From assembly GCF_020520425.1 (NCBI RefSeq), contig NC_079491.1:5195143-5259142 (forward strand): 64,000 nt of DNA, given 5' to 3'. The DNA is from Spinacia oleracea. Lineage: Eukaryota; Streptophyta; Magnoliopsida; Caryophyllales; Amaranthaceae. A program made the position numbers and the translations under genes. This document shows positions 1 through 10,336 of the stretch, piece by piece (the first letter of the stretch is position 1; each line of letters begins with the position of its first letter). Under the pieces are notes generated by a model that had not been told where the DNA came from, made no database searches, and worked only from the letters and a program-made list of their open reading frames with translations.

Positions 1-403
1 TTATATATCACACCCCGTAGTCCAGTAGATTATCAAATAGCTGTGAAACTTATGAAAAAGGATGTTGTCAATTTGGAGTTTCTATTTTAATTGCTTGGAT
101 ACAAAGAGGGGTATTTCTGGTCATCTTGAAGTTAGACTCTTAATCAACTAATAACCATGGGAATACATTAATATTTTCCAGACTATGATTCAATATAGCT
201 TGCTATGTAGTAATATAATGACATGGATTTTTATTTTGGGGGGTATAAATACAACTGTAAAACTTGACAGAACAACTTAATTGGTACAAACATAACAATA
301 GTAGATTAGTATTTAGCACTATGATTCAATATTTTTAAATAATCGATTGGAAAAACTTGGCCCTGTTTGAAGGTTATAGTGACATGTATTTGATTCAATT
401 CAG

Positions 404-702
404 GTCTTGATGTTTCTTGCTGGAGATTTTGCTCTCGATAATGCTGGAGGCTTGAACAGTCGTAATGCAGTTCTGAAACTCTTGCGTTATCTGAATACTG
501 AAGACGGAATACAGAAAATACATGTAAGTCGCTTAGCCTCTGTAGTGAAGTCCTATATATTCTTGTTCGTAATGAGTCCAAATATTGTTTATTGTTATTA
601 TAAAAATAATAATTGCAGGGGTTTGATGAGATAGCTGCTGGTTGCCCAAAAGTGAGCCCTGAGAAGATAATGTCGCTGAAAGACGTGCATTTGACTACTT
701 GA
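404..702 (+). CDS. Gene U copy A, last two exons (unrecognised conserved plant gene)
   Basis: Two exons, 404-523 and 619-702, are open and bounded by consensus splice sites (ttcag|GTC, CAT|gtaag, ttgcag|GGG) and end in TGA at 700-702. They match exons 6 and 7 of the complete copies at 19570-19876 and 42896-43202. The encoded tail contains LMFLAGDFALDNAGG and ends KDVHLTT. Sequence from base 1 to 403 matches intron 5 of the other copies, so the rest of the gene lies beyond the left edge. I do not recognise the protein family. This copy differs from the other two at several residues (for example IAAGC instead of MVAGC) and lacks their tandemly duplicated 3' end, so it is the most divergent copy. 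Whether the whole copy is functional cannot be judged from two exons. Confidence 0.75.
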
Positions 703-1979
703 TCATTAGCTGCACTCGTGTGTTGGTTTCAGAAATTCTGTTCCACTTATCGGATTTTTTTTCGTTATGCTGTGAGTTTGTAATAATTGTAGAAAACTTT
801 GTGAATAACGAGACGAGTACGTACTGGTCTTTGTAGCTTAACTTGGAGCTGATTAACCTTAGTTTTGACTGGATATACAGCCTGGTTAGAGGTAATGAAC
901 CTCAGAAGATCAATTGATTTGAAGTGAACGCCTACATGTGCTTGACTATTTACGCCAAACATATAAAACTAAGCTACTCGATTTAGTTGTATCTTGTATA
1001 TATGTACACCACGTCACTGTTGGATTAGATCACATTGTACAGAACAGGTTTCTCTACATACAAAATTGTGACCATTTCCTAGGAATTGAGTGATATTGGA
1101 GAGGATACAAACTTAGGAAAAAAACAGGTTAGAGATAAAGGTCTTATTATCATGGATAATATAATGTTAGAGGATCGAGGAGATTTCCTAGAACAGTTTC
1201 TAGAGATTTTGCTAAAACGATAACCATCAATTAAACAAGAGGAAACCCCTCCACTGCAAATTACAAAAAAAAGGTTGTTAGAGGTTCGAGGAGGATTAAT
1301 TATGAATCCACCAAAGTTAATCAAACGAGCCAAGATAAACGTACTGTGGCTCCAACTTCTGCAATGGAAATCATAACATTATTATGCATGTTTTGGCACA
1401 TATTAGCTTTATGATCACGTTGACAATCAATTCTTTCCACTAATTGTTTATAAATTAATTTACCTCATAAAGTAATGCATGATCAATGAAACATCTCTTC
1501 TTGAATGTATATCTCTTCATCAACCAGACAACCAACACAAGCTAGAATAAACAGCTATAAGTTTCGTTTGGAATTCATGACCACAACATATACGTACGTA
1601 TTACATCGATTGTACCATTAAACTATTACATCGATGGAATGTAGGCATCCCAAAGAAAACACATCATATCATAATATTCCAGGGATGGATTCATGGATAC
1701 AATGGTGGCACAAATCCATCAGATGACCATAAGTAATTTGGTCAACCATATATTTTTTCTTTTTATAAGGACTATTGTACACATGTCATCGATCTTGACC
1801 ACTAGATAAATACTTTATTGGTCACGTACAAGTCAATAGCTGGAAAAACTCAGTCAATGCCGGTTAAATAAAAAAAATAGGTCATAAAATTTCAACATAT
1901 TTACAGAATTACCGTGTTATATATTTGCTATTGCATAACGGGTATGCAAAAATACTTCCTCGTAGAGTACGGTACATGT
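703..1979. other. 3' flank of gene U copy A, no gene
   Basis: Bases 703-1060 align with the 3' flanks of the other gene U copies (trailer containing cacttatcggattt and gttggattagatcacattg). About 1725-1840 resembles 22835-22925 and 44325-44430 (the stretch around ttggtcaaccatat and gactttattggt), so this flank belongs to the duplicated block. In between I see only AT-rich sequence. There is no convincing open frame on either strand. Confidence 0.55.
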
Positions 1980-2009
1980 TACTTCCTCCGTTCTTTTTTA
2001 GATGACCAG

Positions 2010-2551
2010 AATTAATAATTAATAATTAATAATTAATAATTAATAATTAATAATTAATAATTAATAATTAATAATTAATAATTAATAATTAATAATTAAT
2101 AATTAATAATTAATAATTAATAATTAAATTAATAATAATTAATAATTAATAATTAATAATTAATAATTAATAATTAATAATTAATAATTAATAATTAATA
2201 ATTAATAATTAATAATTAATAATTAATAATTAATAATTAATAATTAATAATTAATAATTAATAATTAATAATTAATAATTAATAATTAATAATTAATAAT
2301 TAATAATTAATAATTAATAATTAATAATTAATAATTAATAATTAATAATTAATAATTAATAATTAATAATTAATAATTAATAATTAATAATTAATAATTA
2401 ATAATTAATAATTAATAATTAATAATTAATAATTAATAATTAATAATTAATAATTAATAATTAATAATTAATAATTAATAATTAATAATTAATAATTAAT
2501 AATTAATAATTAATAATTAATAATTAATAATTAATAATAATTAATAATTAA
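2010..2551. repeat. (AATTAAT)n heptanucleotide array
   Basis: About 540 bp of almost perfect 7-bp repeat, roughly 77 units. Small register breaks occur near 2125 and near 2535. The left edge follows directly on cttcctccgttctttttt, which looks like the terminus of the MITE family seen at 3806 and 9971, so the array may have expanded inside such an element. It is not the plant telomere heptamer (TTTAGGG). Confidence 0.95.
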
Positions 2552-2588
2552 AACTCCAACTCGAGTTGCGTGCTTTGGCGGCTAAATC

Positions 2589-3289
2589 CTAGGTTGCACC
2601 AAAACGGATACGGACACGGACACGGACACAATACGGGTACGGGGATACGCCATCTTAAAAATGATGGACACGGGGACACGGGAAAAAATAATATTAAAAT
2701 AATATAATATATCAAAGAAAATTAAAATAATTAATAAAATAATATGCAAAAAGTAATTAAATTTATCAACGACATTCAAATAAGAAAATAGAACTATACA
2801 ACATAAAATGACACGATAATCATCTCCTCTCACATCCCTCGTTTTTTTAATTCCCTTGTAATAATTTTCACTCCTCTTAAAAAGTAGACGTAGATTGTTG
2901 TGAATGAACATCAAGCCTTCATAAACATAAGATCACATTCACATGATGGATGGAGTAACCACAAAGGAGACAGTAATTAATGTCATGGTGGCTTGTAAAT
3001 CTGGTCTATGTTTATGAAGGTTGTTGATTGCTCAGGAGACCTTCGAGGGAATTGTAAAAAAGAGATAGCAATCTGAAATATTAATTAATATTGAAATAAG
3101 TGTTCAAGACGTGTCCAAGACGTGTCCATCGTGTATCCGGTCGTGTGTCTCGTGTCCTAATTTTTCAAAAATAATCGGACACGTGATTTCGCGTGTCGGA
3201 CACATATTTCCGCGTGTCCAAGGCGTGTGGTGTCCAATACGTGTCGGACACGGGACACGGCAGCCTGATGGCGTGTCCGTGCTTCCCAG
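2589..3289. mobile_element. Non-autonomous hAT-like element rich in 'acacgg/cgtgtcc' subrepeats
   Basis: The exact 8-bp direct repeat GCTAAATC flanks it at 2581-2588 and 3290-3297. The ends are an imperfect terminal inverted repeat: CTAGGTTGCACC on the left and, reverse complemented, CTGGGAAGCACG on the right. Behind each end lie many copies of the ggacac/gtgtcc motif in opposite orientation. No transposase frame is present. An 8-bp duplication and subterminal repeats fit hAT. Confidence 0.75.
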
Positions 3290-3297
3290 GCTAAATC

Positions 3298-3804
3298 ACG
3301 GTTTGAGAGGACTGGTATTGCATCTTCCCATGACATCTCCCCTTTACGTCATTAGTCATCACTCACCTGTAAAGACTAGTTAGTGTCCTGGGCGATAGTC
3401 CCGAATTTTATTGTTTTTGTTATTTGGTTTTTGTTCGGTTGATGATTGATTTCTTTGCAAACCTTTATGTATTTTTCTATTTAATTTGTTGCCAATATTA
3501 CAGATATTTAAATTTGATGTTAAATACTCCCTTGTTTTTTATTCGTATGACGTAAAATATTGATTGAAGAAAATATTGAATAGATAAGTTCTTTCAATAA
3601 AATCACAGGCCCGCAATAGAAGTGTTTGAATCGATCTATCGTATACGGACAATCAGTTTTAATCATATCACTAGACTAATACGGAGTGTATCATTGGTTC
3701 GATCAAGTATCAAGTATTTTCTATTTCTTACCGTATTCTTATAACCTTATTACGTTGTGCCTATTGTACGTTGTGACACGAGCTGAGCGGGACAATAAGA
3801 TCAT
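3298..3804. other. Intergenic, nothing recognised
   Basis: AT-rich sequence without a convincing frame, repeat or RNA signature. Confidence 0.5.
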
Positions 3805-3805
3805 A

Positions 3806-4451
3806 CTTCCTCCATTCTTTATTAAATGACACAATTTTTTTGTCACTTTTGCCAATGCAATATTTCAACCATTAATACCTTTTATTTTCAATGGCTAAAA
3901 ATTATAAAAGTTTGATATTATAAAACTATAGGATGAGACGATTATAACAAGATCTCACATAACTATATTTTTTGTTAGGAAATTTGGTGAAACACTACCT
4001 TTAAGTTTGGTGGTTTTGTGAATTGCTACCTTTTAAAAAGGAAATTATATTTTACTACCTTATACGTTTGGTTTGTTTGACTAACACTACCATTTGCCGT
4101 TTTTTGTTAATGTTTTACGTCTTTGGACTCCACTACAACGGTTATTTAATATGGCAAATGCACAAAATGACAAATGAACAGAGATATTTAAAAGAATAGA
4201 AGAAATACACGACGAAAAACATTAACGAAAAACGTCAAATGGTAGTGTTAGTCAAACAAACCAAACTTATAAGGTAGTTAAATTAAAAAAAGTTTTTATA
4301 AGGTAGCAATTCACAAAACCACCAAACTTAAAGGTAGTGTTTCACAAAATTTCCTTTTTGTTAAGTATAAATCACAATTGATGGTCAAAGTATATATTAT
4401 ATGAATAGTGCCAAAAGTACAGTTGTGTCATTTAAAAAAGAATGGAGGAAG
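3806..4451. mobile_element. Stowaway-like MITE ('cttcctccattctt' family), interrupted
   Basis: Long terminal inverted repeats (cttcctccattctttatt on the left, its complement at the right end near 4435-4451) are flanked by TA on both sides, as expected for Tc1/mariner-type MITEs. The same family occurs at 9971-10249 and about 62630. The interior is split by a second element at 3978-4354. Confidence 0.75.
3978..4354. mobile_element. Mutator-like MITE nested in the 3806-4451 MITE
   Basis: The terminal inverted repeats are about 60 bp (GGAAATTTGGTGAAACACTA at the left; GGAAATTTTGTGAAACACTA reading in from the right). They are flanked by the perfect 9-bp duplication TTTTTGTTA at 3969-3977 and 4355-4363. 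Nine-bp duplications and long terminal inverted repeats are typical of Mutator-like elements. No coding capacity. Confidence 0.85.
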
Positions 4452-4521
4452 TACTTGACAATTCGAGAGAATGCACGATTGCAGGGCTTCTCAGAATATT
4501 ATCAACTCAAAGGTCCTATAC

Positions 4522-4786
4522 TTCATCATAAAAGTACATTAGCACTTCTATGAATATAATTAAGCTTGAAAAAATATACTTCATCAATGCTCCAAGGCAA
4601 AAATAACAATGCTTTAGGGAGGGATTTACCTTCTACAATGCTTTAGGGAGGGATTTACCTTCTAGGAAGGGACTTCCCAACCCCAAAGGGAATAATAACA
4701 TTGAACAATTACATTATTACTCCGTATATTACTAAGCTAGCTTAGCTATACCAAACATGAAGAATTGATCACTTCACGTACGTATC
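4522..4786 (-). pseudogene. Remnant of the 3' flank of a CTD phosphatase-like gene (block A)
   Basis: This stretch aligns with 21225-21475, the region downstream of the CTD phosphatase-like gene of block B (shared text: aagcttgaaaaaatatactt, atgctccaaggcaaaaataa, aacatgaagaattgatcact). The coding part is absent here: similarity stops near 4786. A 29-bp stretch containing caatgctttagggagggat is duplicated in tandem at 4608-4665. It is therefore a deletion remnant of the third copy of this gene. Confidence 0.6.
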
Positions 4787-4789
4787 TTC

Positions 4790-5815
4790 TTCATAAATTA
4801 TTGGCTTATATAATAGAGATGACAGAGATGTCATTGATTTTGGGAAGCAAATGATGACTGGTATTGTTTTCTTTCTTTTTTATGGCTATATATAGGCATA
4901 TAATGCTGCCTTTTCAATGCGTCATATTTCATAACCGGACTAATAATTCCTCATTTGTTTAGCTACATCATTTGGCTTGGACATAGACATAAACATTAAG
5001 AAATAAAGTAAAAACTCGATCAACAAATGTCAATGTCATTTTTAATTATTGTAAAAAGTCAATGCCAGCCTTTTACTAGCAAGTCAATAACTGACTTACG
5101 AAAAAGTCTAAAATGCATTAAAGAAAAAAAAAAAAAAAAAAAAAAAAAAACAGCTCACTAAATTAGGCTCTTATGAATTAAGGGAATATATAACTCAGTC
5201 ACGTCATAGGTTATATATGCATGACAAATGATGCTATATATGATCACTAATAATAATTAAGTATATAGTTTTATTATTACTTCATGTCAGGAATGAGTAA
5301 GTAATCAAGATCCGATCTTGGCATTCTAAATTAAAAGTGCACCTATAAAATTAAGGATATTTTAAATGGACACCAAATATCTAAATTATTGGCATATATA
5401 ATAGAGATAATAGAAATGTATTTAATTTTGAAAAGCATATAATGATCCACGTTTGTTTTCTACATGCTTTTCTCAATTAATTTTTATGGAAATTAATTTT
5501 TAGTCATTTTTTACTTTTGACATGCATGATCATGAACCGTAAAGAAAATTACAACTAGCTAGCAAGTCAACTGTAGACAAAGTTGACTAATTTGTTATAC
5601 ACATGTCAGTTATCATCGATCACTACAAGAACATTTTTAAAAAAAAAGTCATTTTAATAAAGAAAAATAAGATACAGTCATGTCGGTCCATATGATGTAC
5701 TTCTTATGGTCGTTGATGAAAGAAAGTGTGTGGTTCTTTCGTAATTTTGCATCCATTAACTTATCCAAGTAGAAGAATAAATAATTGTAATTGATGCCAA
5801 TTTTGTGTAGAAAAA
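4790..5815. other. Intergenic, AT-rich
   Basis: No supported gene. There is an adenine run of about 25 bases at 5126-5150. Short phrases recur within the stretch (ttggcttatataatagagat at 4801 and ttggcatatataatagagat at 5390), suggesting an old local duplication upstream of the dirigent genes. Confidence 0.5.
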
Positions 5816-5822
5816 TATTCCT

Positions 5823-5830
5823 TATATAAA
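5823..5830 (+). promoter_or_regulatory. Probable TATA box of dirigent gene 1
   Basis: TATATAAA lies about 70 bases upstream of the ATG at 5901. Position and sequence fit a core promoter; no other evidence. Confidence 0.45.
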
Positions 5831-5900
5831 CCAACTCAGCTCTCTTTCCCAAACAAACAAATTTTACAAAAAAAAAATATAATCAACCAAAATTTGGAAC

Positions 5901-6889
5901 ATGATAAACTCAATAATTTTGTTCATGAATTTGTTGGTATTTACAACTTTTAGTCGGGCTGATTGGCCCGAAACTTCAACTTGGGCAAAAACAGAACGTT
6001 ATGGCCATGAACACAAAACAGTCCTACAATTTGATACAGGACCACAGGAGAACCATCCCCAAAAGCTAGCTCAAGGGGAGGAGAGCCCATGATCCTATAT
6101 AAACCCCACATCAGCCACCCATATGACCGATGTGGGACTTAAGTCCCATACCTTACAATGGACCGTAACACACCACCCCTCTTCGCAGCCACATGCCCTC
6201 ATGTGGCAGGCTTTGCGCTAGGCAAAGAGAGAAGGTTCCTAGCCCCGGACGAGCACCGGCGTCACCTCCATCGGTCACATGTGGTGCTAGGAGCGGTGGT
6301 CGGCTCTGATACCATTGATACAGGACCACAGGAGAACCATCCCCAAAAGCTAGCTCAAGGGGAGGAGAGCCCATGATCCTATATAAACCCCACATCAGCC
6401 ACCCATATGACCGATGTGGGACTTAAGTCCCATACCTTACAATGGACCGTAACACAATTCTACTTCCATGAAATTTCTATTGGGGAATCCTCCACCATTG
6501 CATTGATCGCCCAAGCCCAACCCATTGACCCAAACGATGTATTCCCTTTCGGCAACTTGTACATGGCTGACGAGTTTTTAACTGTCGGCCCGGAAGCAAA
6601 CTCAACGCTCATCGGCCGGGCCCAAGGTTTCTCCGGGTCAGCTTCTCAAGAAGGTGTGAACTCTTTTATGGGCCTGTGTTATAGCTTTGCTAACGGGGTC
6701 TATAATGGGAGCTCGTTTAACATTTTGGGCCGAAACTCGATCTTGAATCCGATTAGGGAGTTACCGGTTGTTGGTGGTACGGGTATTTTTAGAATGGCCC
6801 GTGGATATGCAATGGCCCAAACGTACGATTTTAATGTGACTTCTGGGGTTGTTATTGTTGGCTATAATGTTACACTTATTCACCCTTAA
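5901..6889 (+). pseudogene. Dirigent gene 1, split by a TRIM insertion
   Basis: Dirigent proteins are secreted beta-barrel proteins that steer stereoselective coupling of monolignol-type radicals. The ATG at 5901 opens a hydrophobic signal peptide (residues 1-19) and continues through HKTVLQF, where a 423-bp retroelement lies at 6032-6454 with a 5-bp target duplication. Dirigent sequence resumes after the element (FYFHEISIGESS, YMADEFLTVG, GRAQGFSGSASQEGV, VVGGTGIFRMARGYA) and ends in TAA at 6889. Both flanking parts are open and well conserved, so the insertion looks like the only major lesion and is recent. Translation through the insert ends quickly, so a full-length product is not expected unless the insert is spliced out. 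The nearest relative is the intact gene at 8827. Confidence 0.85.
6032..6454 (-). mobile_element. TRIM/SMART: miniature LTR retrotransposon with identical LTRs
   Basis: Two direct repeats of 139 bp (6032-6170 and 6316-6454), identical by eye, start TGATACAGGACC and end CCGTAACA. They enclose 145 bp with no gag or pol. Reading the minus strand, TGGTATCAGAGCC, complementary to the 3' end of initiator methionine tRNA, lies one base after the LTR, and a purine tract (GAAGAGGGGTGG) precedes the other LTR. The 5-bp target duplication CAATT sits at 6027-6031 and 6455-6459. It looks whole for a non-coding element of this class. Identical LTRs suggest a very young insertion. Confidence 0.93.
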
Positions 6890-7233
6890 AAAGGATTTAT
6901 TCGGGTTATTATCGTTGGCTATAATGTACTACTTCGTACATACTACAAAGGCTTGTTCTTTTCAGCTGGTCTGATCTGATGTGTCTATTTTCTGACCTGG
7001 TATAATATGATCTGATTGCTTTCTGTGAATGATTTTTGCACCCAAGAAAATGGCATTGTGGAGTGTACTAGTGTATAGATAGTAAAAACAATGATTTTGT
7101 TGACATTTAGCTTTTCTTTGGAAGGATCAACTTGATCAATTATTATTAAAAAAAAAGAGCAGTATAATCCAAGAAGCACGTTATGTAGTTGGCTGTTGGC
7201 CTTGTAGTCTTGTACCATGAGGTCGTCCCTCAT
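6890..7233. other. 3' flank of dirigent gene 1
   Basis: AT-rich trailer; nothing else recognised. Confidence 0.4.
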
Positions 7234-7241
7234 CCTTTCGC

Positions 7242-7819
7242 CAGCCCCGACCCTGAGGGGTGAAACGAGGGGCGGCCGCCCTGGGCCCCCTGTTGGGGAG
7301 GGCCCCAAAATTACCAGTTTGTGTTAATATAATAACAATAAAAATTGCAATAGTAATTAAAAGTAGCAGTGGCTCAGTTGGTTAAGTGGGTGAAGATTGT
7401 AGCGTGGATGAAGTAGGGGGAATCCAGGTTCGAATCTTGCCGATTGAAATTTTAACCTATTTTTAACATGTTTTTCAATTAATTTACATGCCTTATTTCT
7501 ATAATTCTATGTTTTATTGAATTTTTGTAACAGTATTTTATATTCCGGATACAAACAACCTAGAAAAAATAATTATGGAGTATTGTTTTAGTTTTGTTGT
7601 CTGTGTTTCTCTTTGTTAACCACTTCCTCTTTCTTTTAATGATTTTTTTGCGTATTATTTAGAAAGGAAAAATAATATATTCAAGGCCCAACCACCCAAA
7701 TGTTATACAATCTATTTTTTAAAGTATAAAAAATCTTTATACATTAAAAATTTACTGTACATAAGGGGCTCTTTACTTATGTTTCGCCCTGGGCCCCCAA
7801 ATTGTCAGGATCGGGCCTG
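7242..7819. mobile_element. Non-autonomous hAT element with G/C-rich ends
   Basis: Flanked by the 8-bp duplication CCTTTCGC at 7234-7241 and 7820-7827. Terminal inverted repeat: CAGCCCCGACCCTGA on the left and CAGGCCCGATCCTGA reading in from the right. Both ends carry the subterminal gccctgggcccc motif. No transposase. A tRNA-like stretch lies inside at about 7364-7446. Confidence 0.85.
7364..7446 (+). repeat. tRNA-like segment inside the hAT element (possible SINE head)
   Basis: The segment contains a good RNA polymerase III box A (TGGCTCAGTTGG) and, about 50 bases on, a box B (GGTTCGAATCT). It does not fold into an evident full tRNA with matching acceptor ends, so it is more likely a tRNA-derived SINE head or tRNA fossil than a working tRNA gene. 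No clear SINE tail or target duplication was found. Confidence 0.45.
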
Positions 7820-8114
7820 CCTTTCGCTAGGATGATGCATTTTTTTTTTATAAAGGTCGATAAGGGATGATGCATTACTTTGTCTTGTGTAATTATTATA
7901 GCAAATGATTGTGAATATATTATTATTTGAAGTATTATGTACGGAGTATATAAATATATATACTCCAGCGTTTCGTATATTCGACCCTATTCTGTGTAGA
8001 TAATAGAGAGCCAAACAAAGAAAAATTTCATACACCCTTTAATTAAAAAAAATGAAGATAATTTAAGAAGTTGTAAGGTACTTGTCAGTTGTCACCCATC
8101 TAATTTGTCCAATA

Positions 8115-8493
8115 ACAATTCTTATTTAAAGGTGGCGTACAATAAATATATATTGTTTTGATGCAACAATAAAGGTGGCGTACGCTATATATTGTACATC
8201 AAAGTAAAACGTATTAAATCAAAAGTTACTCGCATATAATGTATTAATGTAAACGTTATCTATTTGCAGTGATAATTTTTTTATTTTAATAAAAGTTATT
8301 CTGTCACAAATCAAAATCACTACTGATGTATAGAAAACCATTTAACCCTTTAAAATGTTTACCGATCAAATTTATTTTTTTATAATATAAAAAGTTAAAT
8401 CAAAACATTTTAAAAGTTAAAAAAATGGATAAATATTATTCTGATGATACATTTATTGTAAAACTTGTGTGTGCAATATCAATACAATTTCTT
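8115..8493. mobile_element. Mutator-like MITE, family M1, copy 1 (diverged)
   Basis: Begins CAATTCTTATTTAAAGG and shares its interior (aaaagttact, gttatctatttgcagtgata) with the better copies at 24031, 43975 and 55832. The flanks gtccaataa and gtccaatta form an imperfect 9-bp duplication. It is more diverged than the other copies, hence older. Confidence 0.6.
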
Positions 8494-8506
8494 GTCCAAT
8501 TAAATA

Positions 8507-8731
8507 CTCCTTCCATATTTATTTAAAGGATACACTTGCTTTATCAGGCCGTATTTATTTAAGAGATACACTTGCCATTTTTAGTAACTTATCCTATGTC
8601 CTACCACCACTTATTTTACTTATTAAAATATCTACCCAACCCCACTTATTTTATTATTTTACTTCATACAATTCTTTTTTCTTAATACCCATATTCTGTC
8701 AAATATATCTCTTAAATAAATACGGATGGAG
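8507..8731. mobile_element. Stowaway-like MITE
   Basis: Inverted ends ctccttccatatttattta and taaataaatacggatggag are flanked by TA. The motif ttatttaaaggatacacttg is repeated as ttatttaagagatacacttg inside. No coding capacity. Confidence 0.7.
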
Positions 8732-8774
8732 TAGTAGCTAGCTAATAGAGGAACCACCGGCCAATTTCAAGTCG

Positions 8775-8784
8775 TATATAAAAA
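8775..8784 (+). promoter_or_regulatory. Probable TATA box of dirigent gene 2
   Basis: TATATAAAAA lies about 45 bases upstream of the ATG at 8827, immediately downstream of the 8507-8731 MITE. Confidence 0.5.
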
Positions 8785-8826
8785 GCATATAGTTTTAAGG
8801 GAATTAATGAACCAAATTAGAGAAAA

Positions 8827-9417
8827 ATGCCAAAATTAATAGTCACAATTTTCACATTTATAATATTGACATCCTACTTTGTAAATGTGAGCTCTTCCGA
8901 GTCTCACGGCACCAAATCACCACCAACAACATGGGCAAACACTTCACCCTATGGTAGTCACGAGCGTAAAACCGTCTTACAATTCTACTTCCACGACGTA
9001 ATGACCGGGGAATCCCCGACCGTCGCGTTGATTGCCCAACCGATAGGAGACAATAACAACTCAGCTGCCTTGGGCTTCGGCAGCCTGTTTATGGCGGATG
9101 ATCCACTTACCGTTAGCCCTGACCCGAACTCGAACCTTGTTGGGCCGGCACAAGGTTTGTATGGGGCAGCCTCCCAAGAAGGTGTGAACTTGATCATGGG
9201 GTTGAATTATGGATTTGTTGATGGGGTTTATAATGGGAGTTCTGTGGTTATCTTTGGCCGGAATTCGATCATGAATCCGGTGAGGGAGTTTCCGGTTGTC
9301 GGAGGAACTGGGGTTTTTCGTATGGCTCGTGGATATGCCGTGGCTGAAACTTACTTCTTTAATATTACTTCTCGGAATGCTATTGTTGGATACAATGTTA
9401 CCATTTTTCACCTTTAA
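8827..9417 (+). CDS. Dirigent protein (intact, 196 aa)
   Basis: A single-exon frame from ATG 8827 to TAA 9417, the usual length for plant dirigent proteins. Residues 1-23 form a signal peptide (hydrophobic LIVTIFTFIILTSYFVNV), implying secretion to the apoplast. Conserved dirigent blocks follow in order: KTVLQFYFHDVMTGES (about 50-65), MADDPLTVSPDPNS (about 88-101), PAQGLYGAASQEGVN (about 106-120), GFVDGVYNGSSVVIFGRNS (about 128-146) and FPVVGGTGVFRMARGYAVAE (about 152-171). Family role: binding phenoxy radicals such as coniferyl alcohol radicals and fixing coupling stereochemistry for lignans or wall polymers. Substrate and stereochemistry cannot be read from the sequence. It is the only undamaged member of the three-gene array. 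NGS and NIT sites could be glycosylated. The start is the only ATG that gives the signal peptide, with a TATA box about 45 bases upstream. Confidence 0.93.
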   Translation: MPKLIVTIFTFIILTSYFVNVSSSESHGTKSPPTTWANTSPYGSHERKTVLQFYFHDVMTGESPTVALIAQPIGDNNNSAALGFGSLFMADDPLTVSPDPNSNLVGPAQGLYGAASQEGVNLIMGLNYGFVDGVYNGSSVVIFGRNSIMNPVREFPVVGGTGVFRMARGYAVAETYFFNITSRNAIVGYNVTIFHL

Positions 9418-9968
9418 TTTGGAAATATTAATTTCATCCCTATCCAACTTGTACGTGCTTGTATTTTTGTGTTTAATTACATATTCTCGTTGTTTACCAA
9501 TTGCTTGTTGGTTCAGTGATGATTGAGGCTGAGCTTGTTAGGACGGACCGTGTGTTTGATTCCCCGCAACAATAATTGGAAGAGGACTGGAATCTATCCA
9601 CCCAAACTCACCCTGAATACGGATTAGCCATAAGAGTGGATCGAGTGGTATTCCCGATGTTTCGATTTAATGCTTACACTTTTATATTTTCAACGCTTGT
9701 CAGTAATGTAAATGTTTGAATATAAGCCTCTATTATACAAAATATTTGTAAAAATTATAAAAAGTTAATATCCGAAAGTATATATATGTATAATTTGTAC
9801 ATCGAGACGAATCAAACAAGATTTCACACGACTATATTTCTCATTACGTATAAATCACACAAATGATAGTCAAATTGGAGCTTGTGAATAATGACAAAAA
9901 TAAAAATGTAATCATCATTTTATTAAAACAGAGGAGTACGTGAACTATTACATTTGGAGCTTCTTTAG
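9418..9968. other. 3' flank of dirigent gene 2
   Basis: AT-rich; no gene seen. Near 9770-9870 the text resembles the interior of the 3806-4451 MITE family (cgaatcaaacaagatttcac, ataaatcacac), so it is probably decayed MITE sequence. Confidence 0.4.
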
Positions 9969-9970
9969 TA

Positions 9971-10249
9971 CTTCCTCTGTTCTTATTTAAATGACACAAT
10001 TGAGTTTTGGATACAATTGAGTTTTAGACACTATTCACACAAGCTCATTTGACTTGGTTTTGTGGTTTATACTTAAGAAAAAACATATATAGTCGTGTGG
10101 GATCTTATTAGATTCGTTTCAACAAATATTTTCTAAATATCAACTTTTTATAATTTTTTCTTTTCCAAAATTGAAGATATTAATGTTTGAAATCGTGCAT
10201 TGACAAACGTGCCTAAATAATTGTGTCATTTAAAAAAGAACGGAGGAAG
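9971..10249. mobile_element. Stowaway-like MITE ('cttcctctgttctt' family)
   Basis: Inverted ends cttcctctgttcttatttaa and its near complement at 10230-10249 are flanked by TA. It shares its interior with the outer MITE at 3806-4451 and the degraded copy near 62630. Confidence 0.8.
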
Positions 10250-10336
10250 TACGTAGTAGTACGTACTATTATTCACCCCATCATTTTTGGTGCAAATGAG
10301 TCACATACAAAGACAATACAACTAATAGGGTGAGGA

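Noticed and set aside
2010-2551. Interstitial telomere repeat
   Set aside because: The unit is AATTAAT, not TTTAGGG or a known plant variant.
2582-2914. Minus-strand frame of 110 codons
   Set aside because: It lies inside the hAT-like element with the ggacac repeats; the tail is a Val/Ser repeat from the repeat sequence.
6153-6395. Open frames inside the TRIM on both strands
   Set aside because: They span the LTR and the short internal region; elements of this class are non-coding and no domain is visible.
7364-7446. A functional tRNA gene
   Set aside because: Box A and box B are good, but the acceptor ends do not pair convincingly, and it lies inside a transposon.
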